Positions 17,341 through 25,792 of a stretch of 64,000 nt of DNA are shown here, piece after piece. This DNA comes from Pseudactinotalea terrae. GTDB lineage: Bacteria; Actinomycetota; Actinomycetes; Actinomycetales; Beutenbergiaceae. The position numbers and the translations under genes were made by a program. The number at the start of each line of letters is the position of its first letter. Position 1 is the stretch's first letter. The notes beneath the pieces were generated by a model that was not told the origin of the DNA, ran no database searches, and worked only from the letters and a program-made list of their open reading frames with translations. Where the stretch lies: assembly GCF_009733845.1 (NCBI RefSeq), contig NZ_WNXZ01000006.1, positions 1-64,000 of the forward strand, in the 5' to 3' direction.

Positions 17341-17990
17341 TCCGACTGGTGGTCATCGATGACCAGACCCTCGTCCGGCAAGGAATCCGAGGGCTGCTCG
17401 ACCTGGCTGACGACGTCGAGGTGGTCGCCGAGGCCGATGACGGCATGACCGGCCTCGTGGCGATCCGTGAGCACGATCCCGACGTCGTGCTGCTCGACCT
17501 CCGGATGCCGCAGCACGATGGCATCTGGACCCTGGAGGCGCTGCGGAGCAGCGGCATCGAGATCCCCGTGCTCGTCCTGACGACGTTCGACGACGACGAC
17601 CTGGTGCTGGCCGCCATCCGCGCCGGCGCGCGCGGCTACCTGCTCAAGGACGTCACCCTGGACTCCCTCGTCGCGGCCATCCGCACCCTCGCCGGCGGCG
17701 GCACGCTGCTGCAGCCCGCGATCACCGAGCGGGTGCTGCGCGCCATCCGTGAGGGTGCTGCGGGCACGGGCGACGACGACGCACCGCTGGTCCTCGACGA
17801 CCTCACCTCCCGGGAGGTCGAGATCCTGCGGCTGCTGGCCGGCGGCTACTCGAACCGCGAGATCGCGGCCGCGCTGCACCTGGCCGAGGGCACGGTCAAG
17901 AACCACGTCTCAACGGTGCTGCTCAAGCTCGGGGCGCGCGACCGCACCCGGGCCGTGCTCCGTGCCCTGCACCACGGGCTGCTCGAGTAG
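17337..17990 (+). CDS. NarL/LuxR-family response regulator
   Basis: 217 residues. Receiver domain with VVIDDQTLVR acidic pocket, phospho-acceptor Asp in VVLLDLRMP, and Lys in GYLLKD; then a LuxR helix-turn-helix (LTSREVEILRLLAGGYSNRE, EIAAALHLAEGTVKNHVSTV). GTG start overlaps the kinase stop (GTGA). Presumably binds the divergent promoter region of the kinase and exporter. Confidence 0.92.
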   Translation: MIRLVVIDDQTLVRQGIRGLLDLADDVEVVAEADDGMTGLVAIREHDPDVVLLDLRMPQHDGIWTLEALRSSGIEIPVLVLTTFDDDDLVLAAIRAGARGYLLKDVTLDSLVAAIRTLAGGGTLLQPAITERVLRAIREGAAGTGDDDAPLVLDDLTSREVEILRLLAGGYSNREIAAALHLAEGTVKNHVSTVLLKLGARDRTRAVLRALHHGLLE

Positions 17991-17996
17991 GCAGGG

Positions 17997-18674
17997 TCAG
18001 CGATGGTCGTCTGCCTCGTGGCCGCCCAGGCCCTCGGCACGCGCCGTCACGATCGCCGTCGACCGGTCCCGCAGCGACAGCTTGGCGAGCACGGTCGCCA
18101 CGGTGTTCCGCACCGTCTTCGGGCTCAGCGAGAGCCGGTGCGCGATCGCGGTGTTGTCGAGCCCGCGCGCGACCAGGTCCAGCACCTCGCGCTCGCGGCC
18201 GGTCAGCTGCGGGAACGGCAGCCGCGCGGCACGCTGCCCGCCCAGCACGTACGCCATCGCCCGCTCGGCCACCGTCGGTGACAGGATCATCTCGCCCTGC
18301 GCGACGGCGCGCACCGCCCGTTCGACGGCGTCGGGCGGTGACGACTTCACGAGGTAACCGCGCGCCCCGGCGCGGACAGCCGCGACGACGGCGTCATCAT
18401 CCTCGCGCATCGTCACCACGAGGACCTTGAGCTCCGGCCGTGCTCGCAGCAGGTCCCGCGTGACGTCGATGCCGGAGCCGTCGCCGAGGTCGAGATCCAT
18501 GAGCACGACGTCGGTCTCGTGGTTCCCGGCGAACAGGTCACGCGCCGCAGCCGCCCCGGCGGCCTGCGCCACGACCGTGACGCCCTCGAGCGAGTCGAGC
18601 AGCGCCGCCATCCCGATCCGGAAGACGGGGTGGTCGTCGACCAGCGTGACCCGCACGCCCCGGCTCCCGTTCAC
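17997..18674 (-). CDS. NarL/LuxR-family response regulator (second system)
   Basis: 225 residues, receiver with VTLVDDHPVFR, Asp in VVLMDLDLGDG and Lys in GYLVKSS, then LuxR HTH (LTGREREVLDLVARGLDNTA, then LSLSPKTVRNTVATVL). GTG start overlaps the upstream kinase stop by four bases. Convergent with the first system's regulator, only six bases apart, so two independent NarL systems sit back to back. Confidence 0.92.
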   Translation of the reverse strand: MNGSRGVRVTLVDDHPVFRIGMAALLDSLEGVTVVAQAAGAAAARDLFAGNHETDVVLMDLDLGDGSGIDVTRDLLRARPELKVLVVTMREDDDAVVAAVRAGARGYLVKSSPPDAVERAVRAVAQGEMILSPTVAERAMAYVLGGQRAARLPFPQLTGREREVLDLVARGLDNTAIAHRLSLSPKTVRNTVATVLAKLSLRDRSTAIVTARAEGLGGHEADDHR

Positions 18675-20677
18675 GCCGGCACCGCCGCCGGCGCGAGGGG
18701 CAGCCGGGCGGTCACCCGGGTGCCGCCGCCCACGGCTGGGCCGACGTCGATCGTGCCGCCCAGCTCCTCGGTGCGTTCGCGCATCGATCGGCTCCCGACG
18801 CCGTCGGTCGCGTCGGCCACCCGCCCAGACCCCTCGTCGCGGCACGTGACGAGCAGGGCGGCACCCACGCCGTCAGCGGCCGCCGCCTCCAGCGAGACGT
18901 CCACGAAGCAGCCGCGCACCCCCGAGTGCCGCGCCGCGTTCAGCACGGCCTCGGACAGGACCGCGTAGGCGGCCGCGGCCACCCGTTGGTCGAGACCGCG
19001 CAACGTCTCGGGATCCTCGAGCGGGAGCCCGCTGAGCTCGACGGCGAAGCCCGACTCGGCGTGCCGGCTCGCCAGCTCGACCAGTGCCGCGGCCAGACCG
19101 CGCTCCTCGAGCACGGGTGGTAGCAGGCTCCGGGAGAGCAGGCGCACGTCCTCGACCCGCTGTGCCACCTCCTGCTGCAGCGCCGCCAGCACCGTGTCCG
19201 CGGCACCCGGGTCGGTGCGCAGCACGTTCCGCGCACCTTGCAGCCCAAGCCGGAGCCCCGACAGCCACGGCCCGATGCCGTCGTGGAGCTCGCGTCTGAT
19301 GAGCCGCCGCTCGGCGAGCCGGGCATGCGTGGCCGCATCCCGGGCCCGCACCACGTCGCGCGTCGCGCGCACCAGCCCCAGCCCGACGGCGAGCACCGGC
19401 TGCAGCGCCTCCAGCGCCTCCAGCGTGCGCCGGTCGAGCCGCTCACCTGGCGGCGCGGTCAGCGCGAGCGTCCCGAGCACCGGGCCGCTCTCCTCGCCGC
19501 CCTGGCGCACCGTGCGATGCACGGGCGCGCTCGACGGCGTGCCCCACCGCCCGCTGGCGCAGTCGCCGTCAGGCAGTGCCAGCTCGACGGACTCCAGCCG
19601 CAACGCCTCGCCGACCGCCGCGGCCAGCTGGTCCAGCAGCTCGGCGGAGTCGGCGCCCGAGAGGGAGGCCCCGATCCGCAGCGCGGCCAGGTCGGGTGAG
19701 GCTGCGTGGCCGTAGACGAGCCGGTGCACCTGTGCGCCGAGCCGCCGCCGGGCCGGCTGGACCGCGACGACCACCCCGACCGCCGCGACCACCTGGGCGA
19801 GCGCGGAGCTGCCCACGACCGCTGTCGCCGTCCACACCAGAGTGGCGTAGACCAGCGCCATCCCCAGCGTGAGCAGCCCGGCGAGCACCGCCCGGCTCAC
19901 CGCCAGGTCGATCCCCCACAGCCGGTTCCGGAGCATCGTCACGAGCAGCGCGCCCGGGAACAACGCCTGGCACGCCAGGTGCGAGGCCGGCACGAGCAGA
20001 AGGATGTCGGCCCGGGTGTACGGCAGCAGCAGCAACGGCAGGAACGACAGCGCCATCACCGCGGTGCCCGCGGCCAGCAGCCCGAGCCCGGCGCGCTCGG
20101 CGATCGGTCCGCGGCTTCGGCGCCAGAGCACCGCCGCTGCCGTGCCGAGCCCGACCAGCACCACCGCGAGCAGCAGGCCGCGGTTGTCGGCCATCGGGGC
20201 GGCGAGCCGTTGCACGCTGAGGGCTACCGCCGTCAGCATGCCGACGGCGACGCCCACCCAGCTCACGGCGTCGAGCCTGGTCTCCCGGACCAGCCAGGGG
20301 ACGACGAGGAACAACGACAGCGTGCCGGGCACCCATGCCGATCCGAACAGCGCGATCGCGAGCTCGGCACCGCGCGCACCCTCGTGGGTCATCGCGTAGG
20401 ACGCCCAGCCACCGCCGAGAGCGGCCAGCCCGCCACCCATGGCCGCGAGCGCCACGAGCCACGCGACCGGGTGGCTGCGGCGAGACAGGATCACCGCCGC
20501 CACCGTGCCGTAGACGAGGCCGACCATCACGTCGACGACCAGGAACAGCACGTCGGGGGAGAGCGGGGTGCCGCTGGCGATCTGCAGCACGCCGCCCGCC
20601 ACCGCGGGGAGCGCCGCGAGGACCGCGACCACCAGGGCGGCGCGCGGCCGACCCGGGTAGCGCGGCGGGGTGCTCAT
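18671..20677 (-). CDS. Multi-helix sensor histidine kinase (HisKA_3)
   Basis: 668 residues. About the first 350 residues contain eight to ten membrane helices, followed by a GAF-like region (about 370-440), the HisKA_3 phosphorylation box RRELHDGIGPWLSGLRLGLQ, and HATPase (LSEAVLNAARHSGVRG, CRDEGSGR, GVGSRSMRERTEELGG). This architecture resembles actinobacterial MadS/DesK-like large sensors. ATG start with TACGGT seven bases upstream, consistent with a leaderless transcript. A perfect 11-bp-arm hairpin lies 37 bases further upstream. Confidence 0.88.
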   Translation of the reverse strand: MSTPPRYPGRPRAALVVAVLAALPAVAGGVLQIASGTPLSPDVLFLVVDVMVGLVYGTVAAVILSRRSHPVAWLVALAAMGGGLAALGGGWASYAMTHEGARGAELAIALFGSAWVPGTLSLFLVVPWLVRETRLDAVSWVGVAVGMLTAVALSVQRLAAPMADNRGLLLAVVLVGLGTAAAVLWRRSRGPIAERAGLGLLAAGTAVMALSFLPLLLLPYTRADILLLVPASHLACQALFPGALLVTMLRNRLWGIDLAVSRAVLAGLLTLGMALVYATLVWTATAVVGSSALAQVVAAVGVVVAVQPARRRLGAQVHRLVYGHAASPDLAALRIGASLSGADSAELLDQLAAAVGEALRLESVELALPDGDCASGRWGTPSSAPVHRTVRQGGEESGPVLGTLALTAPPGERLDRRTLEALEALQPVLAVGLGLVRATRDVVRARDAATHARLAERRLIRRELHDGIGPWLSGLRLGLQGARNVLRTDPGAADTVLAALQQEVAQRVEDVRLLSRSLLPPVLEERGLAAALVELASRHAESGFAVELSGLPLEDPETLRGLDQRVAAAAYAVLSEAVLNAARHSGVRGCFVDVSLEAAAADGVGAALLVTCRDEGSGRVADATDGVGSRSMRERTEELGGTIDVGPAVGGGTRVTARLPLAPAAVPA

Positions 20678-20684
20678 GCGCTGA

Positions 20685-20690
20685 ACCGTA
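20685..20690 (-). promoter_or_regulatory. TACGGT -10 box of the large sensor kinase
   Basis: TACGGT on the minus strand is seven bases before the ATG at 20677, leaving no ribosome site; leaderless transcript likely. Confidence 0.4.
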
Positions 20691-20713
20691 GGGCCTCGCG
20701 GGGCACGGCGGAA

Positions 20714-20741
20714 CACCCCTGCGGCATGGACCGCAGGGGTG
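20714..20741. promoter_or_regulatory. Perfect 11-bp inverted repeat upstream of sensor kinase
   Basis: CACCCCTGCGG (20714-20724), CATGGA, CCGCAGGGGTG (20731-20741). It lies between the stop of the upstream membrane-protein gene (20767) and the kinase -10 box (20685-20690), at the -35/operator position. It could be an autoregulatory operator or a terminator for the preceding gene; there is no T-tract. Confidence 0.5.
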
Positions 20742-20766
20742 GACCGCAGCGGGCCGAGGCTCACCC

Positions 20767-21453
20767 TCAGCGTCGGTCGCCGAGCGCGAAGCCGAGCGCG
20801 GCGACCAGCACCCAGATCGGGCCGATGAACCCGGCCATGTACTGGAACGGAGACACGCCGGCGAGCACCGTCAGCGCGCCCAGCACCAGCGAGACCACGC
20901 CGAGCCACCGCGGGGCGGCGCCGTGGCGCAGGGAGGCCGCTGACAGCGCGAGCGCAGACAGACCGACGCCGACCCAGAGCCACGGGATGGTCGCGACCCA
21001 GTCGGTGTAGAAGGCTGCCGACTCGGGCACGTACATCCCCGGATCGGCCAGGCCCAGCGCGAACTGGGTGTCGAGCCCGCTGCCGAGCAGCAGGGCCGCG
21101 GCGGTGAGCAGCAGCCCACCGAGCGCGACCTGCCCGTGCAGCGCGCCTGCGGGCCCCTGCTGGTCGAGTCGGCGCTTGAGCCCGGCCCCGAACACCGGCA
21201 GCACGAGCAGCGTCAGCGCCGCCAGCACGTGGAACACCAGATAGGTCCCCTGCTTGGTGGCGGCGTCGGCGAGCATCTTGTCCGCGTCGCCGGCGGTGGC
21301 CTCCCAGTCGATGGACGCCGCCATCGAGGCCTGGATGGTCGCGGTGCCGAGCACGCCCGCCAGGACGCCGCTCCAGGCCCAGGCCCGGGAGGGGCGCCGG
21401 CTCGCGGCGGGCTCGGTAGCGACGGGGATCGGTTCGGTCAGGTGCGTGGACAT
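20767..21453 (-). CDS. Six-helix integral membrane protein, unknown function
   Basis: 228 residues, short polar N-terminus then about six hydrophobic helices: WSGVLAGVLGTATIQASMAA, HVLAALTLLVLPVFGAGL, ALGGLLLTAAALLLGSG, IPWLWVGVGLSALALSA, WLGVVSLVLGALTVLAGV and FIGPIWVLVAALGFALG. It resembles uncharacterised actinobacterial DUF4386-like proteins only loosely. ATG with GAGGAG upstream. It precedes the second two-component system on the same strand, separated by a strong hairpin. I cannot assign a function. Confidence 0.7.
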   Translation of the reverse strand: MSTHLTEPIPVATEPAASRRPSRAWAWSGVLAGVLGTATIQASMAASIDWEATAGDADKMLADAATKQGTYLVFHVLAALTLLVLPVFGAGLKRRLDQQGPAGALHGQVALGGLLLTAAALLLGSGLDTQFALGLADPGMYVPESAAFYTDWVATIPWLWVGVGLSALALSAASLRHGAAPRWLGVVSLVLGALTVLAGVSPFQYMAGFIGPIWVLVAALGFALGDRR

Positions 21454-21470
21454 GTCACTCCTCGGTGATG

Positions 21471-21491
21471 GCCCGCCGACGGTCGGCGGGC
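21471..21491. repeat. 21-base perfect palindrome in the divergent region
   Basis: GCCCGCCGAC, G, GTCGGCGGGC. It begins 18 bases upstream of the minus-strand membrane-protein start, so if transcribed it would form a very stable hairpin just before the ribosome site. It could equally be an operator for either divergent gene. Confidence 0.5.
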
Positions 21492-21653
21492 GGCCGAGGC
21501 CCACGATCGGCCGGGCCGTGTCCCGGGCACCAGGGCGCAGCGCCCGGTTGTCCGGGCGGTGCCGGCAGGGTCCCGAATAACACGTCTGCACGCCACACGG
21601 AACCCCCGTAGCGCCCTTTTTGGACGTCGACCCGCCGTGTTAGGAAAGATCGC

Positions 21654-23327
21654 ATGCCGCGACGACAGCACAGACTTCTCCTCCGAACGACCGCTCTCGT
21701 GGGTGCAGGCGCATTGCTGCTGGCCGGTACCTCGGCCGCCTCGGCCGCCTCGCAGCAGACCGAGCCGCAGCCACCGGCGCAGGTCGAGGCGCCGGTGCCG
21801 GAGATCGCGTGGCAGGACTGCGAGGGCGAGGGCCTCGCCGCCTTCGACTGCGCCAGCGTCGAGGTCCCCACCGACTACGACGAGCCCAACGGCGAGACCA
21901 CCACGATCGCGATGACGCGACTGCCGGCCACCGACCCCGACCAGCGGATCGGCAGCCTCTTCGTCAACTTCGGCGGCCCCGGCGGCCCAGGGGTGGCCAA
22001 CATGCACACGCTGGGCGGACCCTTCCTGGACCCGCAGGTGCACGCGCAGTTCGACGTCATCGGCGTCGACCCCCGCGGAGTTGGGCTCTCCGACCCGGTC
22101 ACCTGCTTCCCCGACCAGGCGAGCGAGAACGCATTCGCCGCCGACAGGCCCGTCTTCCCGATGAACCTGAGCGAGCAGGTCGAGACCCATGCCGTCTTCG
22201 CCTCCATCGCCGCGGGTTGCGAGATGCTGTCGGGCGACCGCATCGAGCACGCGTCCACCGCGAACGTCGCCCGTGACATGGATCTGCTCCGGCAGGCGGT
22301 CGGTGACGAGCAGCTGAGCTACCTCGGCTACTCCTACGGCAGCATCCTCGGCGCCACCTACGCGGCGCTGTTCCCCGAGCGGATCCGTGCGCTCGCGATC
22401 GACGGCACGCTCGACCCCGCGAGCTGGTCCGGCGGCGACGGCTCGATCGGGTACCGCATCGGGCAGGGCGAGGCAGCGGCCGAGGTCTTCGAGCAGTTCC
22501 TCGCGGCGTGCGCCGAGGCAGGCCCGGACTCCTGTGCGCTCGCAGCTGCCGGTGACCCGGCGGAGGTGGTCGAGCAGGTGTTCACCCGGCTCAAGGAGCA
22601 GCCCGTTCAGATCCCGCTACCCGACGGCACCACGGCCGAGCTCGGTTACGACGAGATGGTCGCGACGTCGTTCAGCGCCCTCTACTCGCCACTCGCGTGG
22701 GGCGACCTCGCGGCCGCGTTCGCTGAGCTCGCGGCTCCGGCGCAGCAGATGAGCACGCAGCGCAGCGGTTCCGATGTCGACTCGATCGGTGATCTCCTGC
22801 GGCACCTCGGGCTCATCGAGGACTACTCAGGCATCGGTGCCGCGCTCGCCAGCATGTGCGTGGACGGCGAGCACCCGCTCACACCGTGGGAGTACCAGGC
22901 ACAGGCCGACGTCGCGGATGCCGAGGCACCGCACTTCGGTCGCTACCGCTCCTGGGTGGGTCTGCAGTGCGAGTTCGTCGACTTCACCGACGACGACGCC
23001 TACCTGGGTCCGTGGGACCAGAGCACCGAGGCACCCGTGATGGTGATCGGCACCCGGCACGACCCCGCGACCCCGTACGACCAGACCCAGCCGTACGCGG
23101 ACAGGTTCACCAACGCCAGCGTGCTCACGGTCGAGGGCTACGGACACACCACGCTGGGCATCAGCAGCTGCGCCAACAGCGCTATCGCCACCTACCTCGT
23201 GGAGCTGGAGGCGGTCGACGGCGCGACCTGCGAGCAGGACATCGCTCCGTTCGAGCCGCTGCCAGAGAGTGACATCGAGGCGAGCCCGCTGCTGCTCGCA
23301 CCGCACCCCGGGTGGCCCGGGATCTGA
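21654..23327 (+). CDS. Secreted S33-family tripeptidyl aminopeptidase-like alpha/beta hydrolase
   Basis: 557 residues with a cleavable signal peptide (basic start, hydrophobic core, ASAAS around residue 30). The alpha/beta hydrolase fold shows the oxyanion segment VNFGGPGGPG, nucleophile elbow GYSYGS, and C-terminal TAP-like domain with catalytic Asp in GTRHDPATPY and His in YGHTTLG. Paired cysteines fit an exported, disulfide-bonded enzyme. Family members are extracellular tri- or dipeptidyl aminopeptidases or related esterases. No obvious ribosome site before the ATG at 21654. Monocistronic, convergent with the ferritin-like operon. Confidence 0.85.
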   Translation: MPRRQHRLLLRTTALVGAGALLLAGTSAASAASQQTEPQPPAQVEAPVPEIAWQDCEGEGLAAFDCASVEVPTDYDEPNGETTTIAMTRLPATDPDQRIGSLFVNFGGPGGPGVANMHTLGGPFLDPQVHAQFDVIGVDPRGVGLSDPVTCFPDQASENAFAADRPVFPMNLSEQVETHAVFASIAAGCEMLSGDRIEHASTANVARDMDLLRQAVGDEQLSYLGYSYGSILGATYAALFPERIRALAIDGTLDPASWSGGDGSIGYRIGQGEAAAEVFEQFLAACAEAGPDSCALAAAGDPAEVVEQVFTRLKEQPVQIPLPDGTTAELGYDEMVATSFSALYSPLAWGDLAAAFAELAAPAQQMSTQRSGSDVDSIGDLLRHLGLIEDYSGIGAALASMCVDGEHPLTPWEYQAQADVADAEAPHFGRYRSWVGLQCEFVDFTDDDAYLGPWDQSTEAPVMVIGTRHDPATPYDQTQPYADRFTNASVLTVEGYGHTTLGISSCANSAIATYLVELEAVDGATCEQDIAPFEPLPESDIEASPLLLAPHPGWPGI

Positions 23328-23348
23328 TCGGCCGGACGTGGCCTGGCC

Positions 23349-24134
23349 TCACACGATGCCGAGCCTCTGAAACGCGGTGCGGAACATCGTGATGCCCTCG
23401 AGGCCGGGGAGGCGCTGCAGCCGCTTGTCGAGCTTGTCCAGCTCGTCGCCGTGACCGCCGAACAGGTGACCCATCACGTGCTGGACCTCGGGCTCGTCCA
23501 TGATCCCCGAGCCCACGGGCTTCCAGACCTTCTCGAGGATCGTGCGGACCAGGCGTTGCGCCCGCGTGGACGCCTCCAGGCGGTCCCGCGCCTGCGTGGT
23601 GTAGAAGGCGACGTGCCGGGTCTCCTGCTGCGCGATCCGCTGCAGCAGCGGCGACAGCGCAGGATGGTCGTGCATCTGGGCCAGCCGGCGATAGGCAGCG
23701 ACGGCGGACAGCTCGTTCGCCGCGCCCCAGGTCATGTGGACCGCCACGAAGTCGCTGCCGATCAGGTTGGCCAGCGCCGACTGCTTCACGGTGCTGAGCG
23801 CCAGCCGCCACCCCAGCTTGACCCGCTTGGCCTTCAGCTCGTCGTAGTCGACGACGATCCCGTGCCGTGCCAGCACGGCTGACAATGCCTCGCCGTGCCA
23901 GAACTCCTCCCGGTTCCACATCGTCATGAAGCCCGCGGCATCCTCCTCTCGGTGCGAGGGGGTCACGAGCATCTCTCGCAGGAAGCAGGACGTGTGGTAC
24001 TCGACATCGCACATGTAGCGCAGCGTGCGGAGCGTCTGCATGTCCAGCGGTCGCTCGTCGAAGGCGTCGAAGTCGAGGTCGTGCCACGTCACGGCCTCCG
24101 AGGTCTCGGCGAAGGTGTCGAGGTCAAACGGCAT
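23349..24134 (-). CDS. Ferritin-like di-iron protein, acyl-ACP desaturase-like
   Basis: 261 residues, mostly helical. Candidate iron ligands occur in the expected repeating pattern: EYHTS near 35-40, NREEFWHG, NELSAV, and QETRHVAF, i.e. carboxylates and two E-x-x-H pairs as in the di-iron core of stearoyl-ACP desaturases and related ferritin-like oxidases. At ~260 residues it is shorter than plant desaturases but near actinobacterial relatives. ATG with CAGGAG upstream. Overlaps the preceding gene by 11 bases, so the two are coupled. Substrate unknown; lipid or small-molecule oxidation is plausible. Confidence 0.7.
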   Translation of the reverse strand: MPFDLDTFAETSEAVTWHDLDFDAFDERPLDMQTLRTLRYMCDVEYHTSCFLREMLVTPSHREEDAAGFMTMWNREEFWHGEALSAVLARHGIVVDYDELKAKRVKLGWRLALSTVKQSALANLIGSDFVAVHMTWGAANELSAVAAYRRLAQMHDHPALSPLLQRIAQQETRHVAFYTTQARDRLEASTRAQRLVRTILEKVWKPVGSGIMDEPEVQHVMGHLFGGHGDELDKLDKRLQRLPGLEGITMFRTAFQRLGIV

Positions 24135-25011
24135 GGCTGCTCCTGGAGGGCGCGGGGCGACGGCGGCGACGAGCCCGCCGGACGAGGTCGAGCGCCGGGG
24201 TTGGCCGGCCGGGCAGACGATCGGCGAGGACGCGGTCGGAGGCCTCGAGGTCGGCGACCGCCGCCGTCGTGTCGAAGATGGAACCGAGCGCCTGCACCTC
24301 GGCGGCATCGGCGACGCCGACGGCCCGCAGCGGTGCCCAGGGCCGAGCCAGCATCACCTGCGCGCTGAGGCGCTCCGCCGTCGACCTCTCGATCCTCGCG
24401 ACCGCCTCGCCGCGGAAGTAGTCCACGAAGTCGGTGCGACGGCGAACGATCTCACCGACGACGTCGCTTCCCTCGCCCTCCAGCCTGGCTCGCAGGGCAT
24501 CGAGGCCTGCGAGCAGCGCGCCCTCCTGGATCGCCATCCGGGCCATGTGGCCTGCGGTCAGCGGCTCGCCGAGCGCGCTGCCGACGAGCGGTGAGACGAG
24601 CGGGAGGACCTTGTCGAGGTAGCTGCTGCGTACGCGGGCCGTGAGCGGTCGCCGGCCGGTCGCCTGCCGAGGCCACCCGGAGGCGGTGAGCAGGTCACGC
24701 TCGGCGCGTGCGAGCCAGTACCGCTCGTAGGCCCAGGTGGCGAGGAACGCGGTGATGCGGGTCTCGTTGCCGGTCCAGGAGATCAGCAGCGCACGCATCT
24801 CACCGAGGGCGGCCACCTCCAGGCGCCACAGGAACGCGAGATCGCGGGCGTCGCGCCCGCTCATCTCGAGACCCGACTCGCCCACCGCGATGCGGCCGCG
24901 GGCGTTCTTCACGTACTTGTCGACGTCGAAGTCCGTGAGCACGACCGGGCTGGTCGTCTCGTTCAGGTGGAGGCGCCCGTCGGGACCGTAGCCGGGCGGG
25001 AGGTCGCGCAT
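24124..25011 (-). CDS. Helical protein co-encoded with the ferritin-like protein
   Basis: 295 residues, no membrane segment, strongly helical. The middle (ALGEMRALLISWTGNETRITAFLATWAYERYWLARAERD, spread over about 75-115) looks like a degenerate ferritin-like bundle that lacks the E-x-x-H pairs of its neighbour. I do not recognise a characterised family. Start 25011 has GGAGGTGA at ideal spacing; an alternative ATG at 25074, with TACGAT seven bases upstream, would add a Gly/Ser/Pro-rich tail. The 11-base overlap with the next gene implies a stoichiometric partner, perhaps a structural or regulatory subunit. Confidence 0.65.
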   Translation of the reverse strand: MRDLPPGYGPDGRLHLNETTSPVVLTDFDVDKYVKNARGRIAVGESGLEMSGRDARDLAFLWRLEVAALGEMRALLISWTGNETRITAFLATWAYERYWLARAERDLLTASGWPRQATGRRPLTARVRSSYLDKVLPLVSPLVGSALGEPLTAGHMARMAIQEGALLAGLDALRARLEGEGSDVVGEIVRRRTDFVDYFRGEAVARIERSTAERLSAQVMLARPWAPLRAVGVADAAEVQALGSIFDTTAAVADLEASDRVLADRLPGRPTPALDLVRRARRRRRPAPSRSSHAV

Positions 25012-25171
25012 CGACTCACCTCCGGCAGGAGCCGGACGCGCTCCGGAGGCACCCGTGGTGCTCCGCTCACCCATGAGCCACATCGTAGGGACTGGGACCG
25101 ACGGCCCGGAACCCGATTCTCCTCCCGACGGCGACATCGCGCCTTCGCCCATTCTTCCCATGACACCCTTT

Positions 25172-25199
25172 CGACCCACCTGCGACCCATGTTCGACCC
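25172..25199. promoter_or_regulatory. Three CGACCC direct repeats with 11-bp period
   Basis: CGACCC occurs at 25172, 25183 and 25194, exactly 11 bp apart, so all three face the same side of the helix. They lie about 90 bp upstream of the candidate -10 of the ferritin-like operon and after the MerR stop. Arrayed half-sites of this kind suit cooperative binding of a direct-repeat regulator. The rest of the 220-bp gap (25012-25231) shows nothing else clear. Confidence 0.45.
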
Positions 25200-25231
25200 T
25201 TGTTCGTGGCCGCAGGCGACCTGGATGGGTG

Positions 25232-25627
25232 TCAGCGCGGCGGCTGTGCGAGGACCGCCCCGATCTGAGCGATGAACTCGTCTGCCATCGCCGTCTTGCG
25301 GGCGAGGTCGGCGCGCCGTCGCTCGGCGTCGGACAGGTACTGCTGGAGCCGGTCGCGCGAGCCCGGCTCGCCGGCAGCGGCATCGTCGGAGGCGCGGAGC
25401 ACCTCGGCCATCTCCTCGAGCGTGTAGCCCAGCGGCTTCATGCGCCGGACCAGCAGCAGGCGCTGGACGTCGGCTTCGGTGTAGAGCCGGAACCCGCCCT
25501 CGGTCCGGCCCGAGGGGGTGACCAGGCCCACGGTGTCGTAGTGCCGCAGCGTGCGCAGCGAGAGCGCGGTGCGCTCGGCGACGGCACCGATGTGCATGGT
25601 GGCTGCCGCCTGCTCCCGCTCCTGCAT
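25232..25627 (-). CDS. MerR-family regulator
   Basis: 131 residues: MHIGAVAERTALSLRTLRHYD is the MerR helix-turn-helix, followed by the wing (RTEGGFRLYTEADVQRLLLV) and the helix MKPLGYTLEEMAEVL, with a coiled-coil dimerisation tail. No cysteine cluster, so it is not a metal- or redox-type MerR. Start uncertain between ATG 25627 and ATG 25597; neither has a clear ribosome site. Divergent from the SulP transporter across about 165 bp, which may be its target. Confidence 0.85.
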   Translation of the reverse strand: MQEREQAAATMHIGAVAERTALSLRTLRHYDTVGLVTPSGRTEGGFRLYTEADVQRLLLVRRMKPLGYTLEEMAEVLRASDDAAAGEPGSRDRLQQYLSDAERRRADLARKTAMADEFIAQIGAVLAQPPR

Positions 25628-25792
25628 CCGCCGATGATCCCAGGCGTGGACGCCCGCACAAACCTCACCTAACGTCAGGGTAGGGTGTGCGACCGGGGCG
25701 AGACCCGCCCCACCCTCGTCCGGATGTGCGCAACGTGGCGTGCTGACCCAAGTCCCGGCGCTGCGGCGTCGAAACTGCCCGCAAGGATCCAC

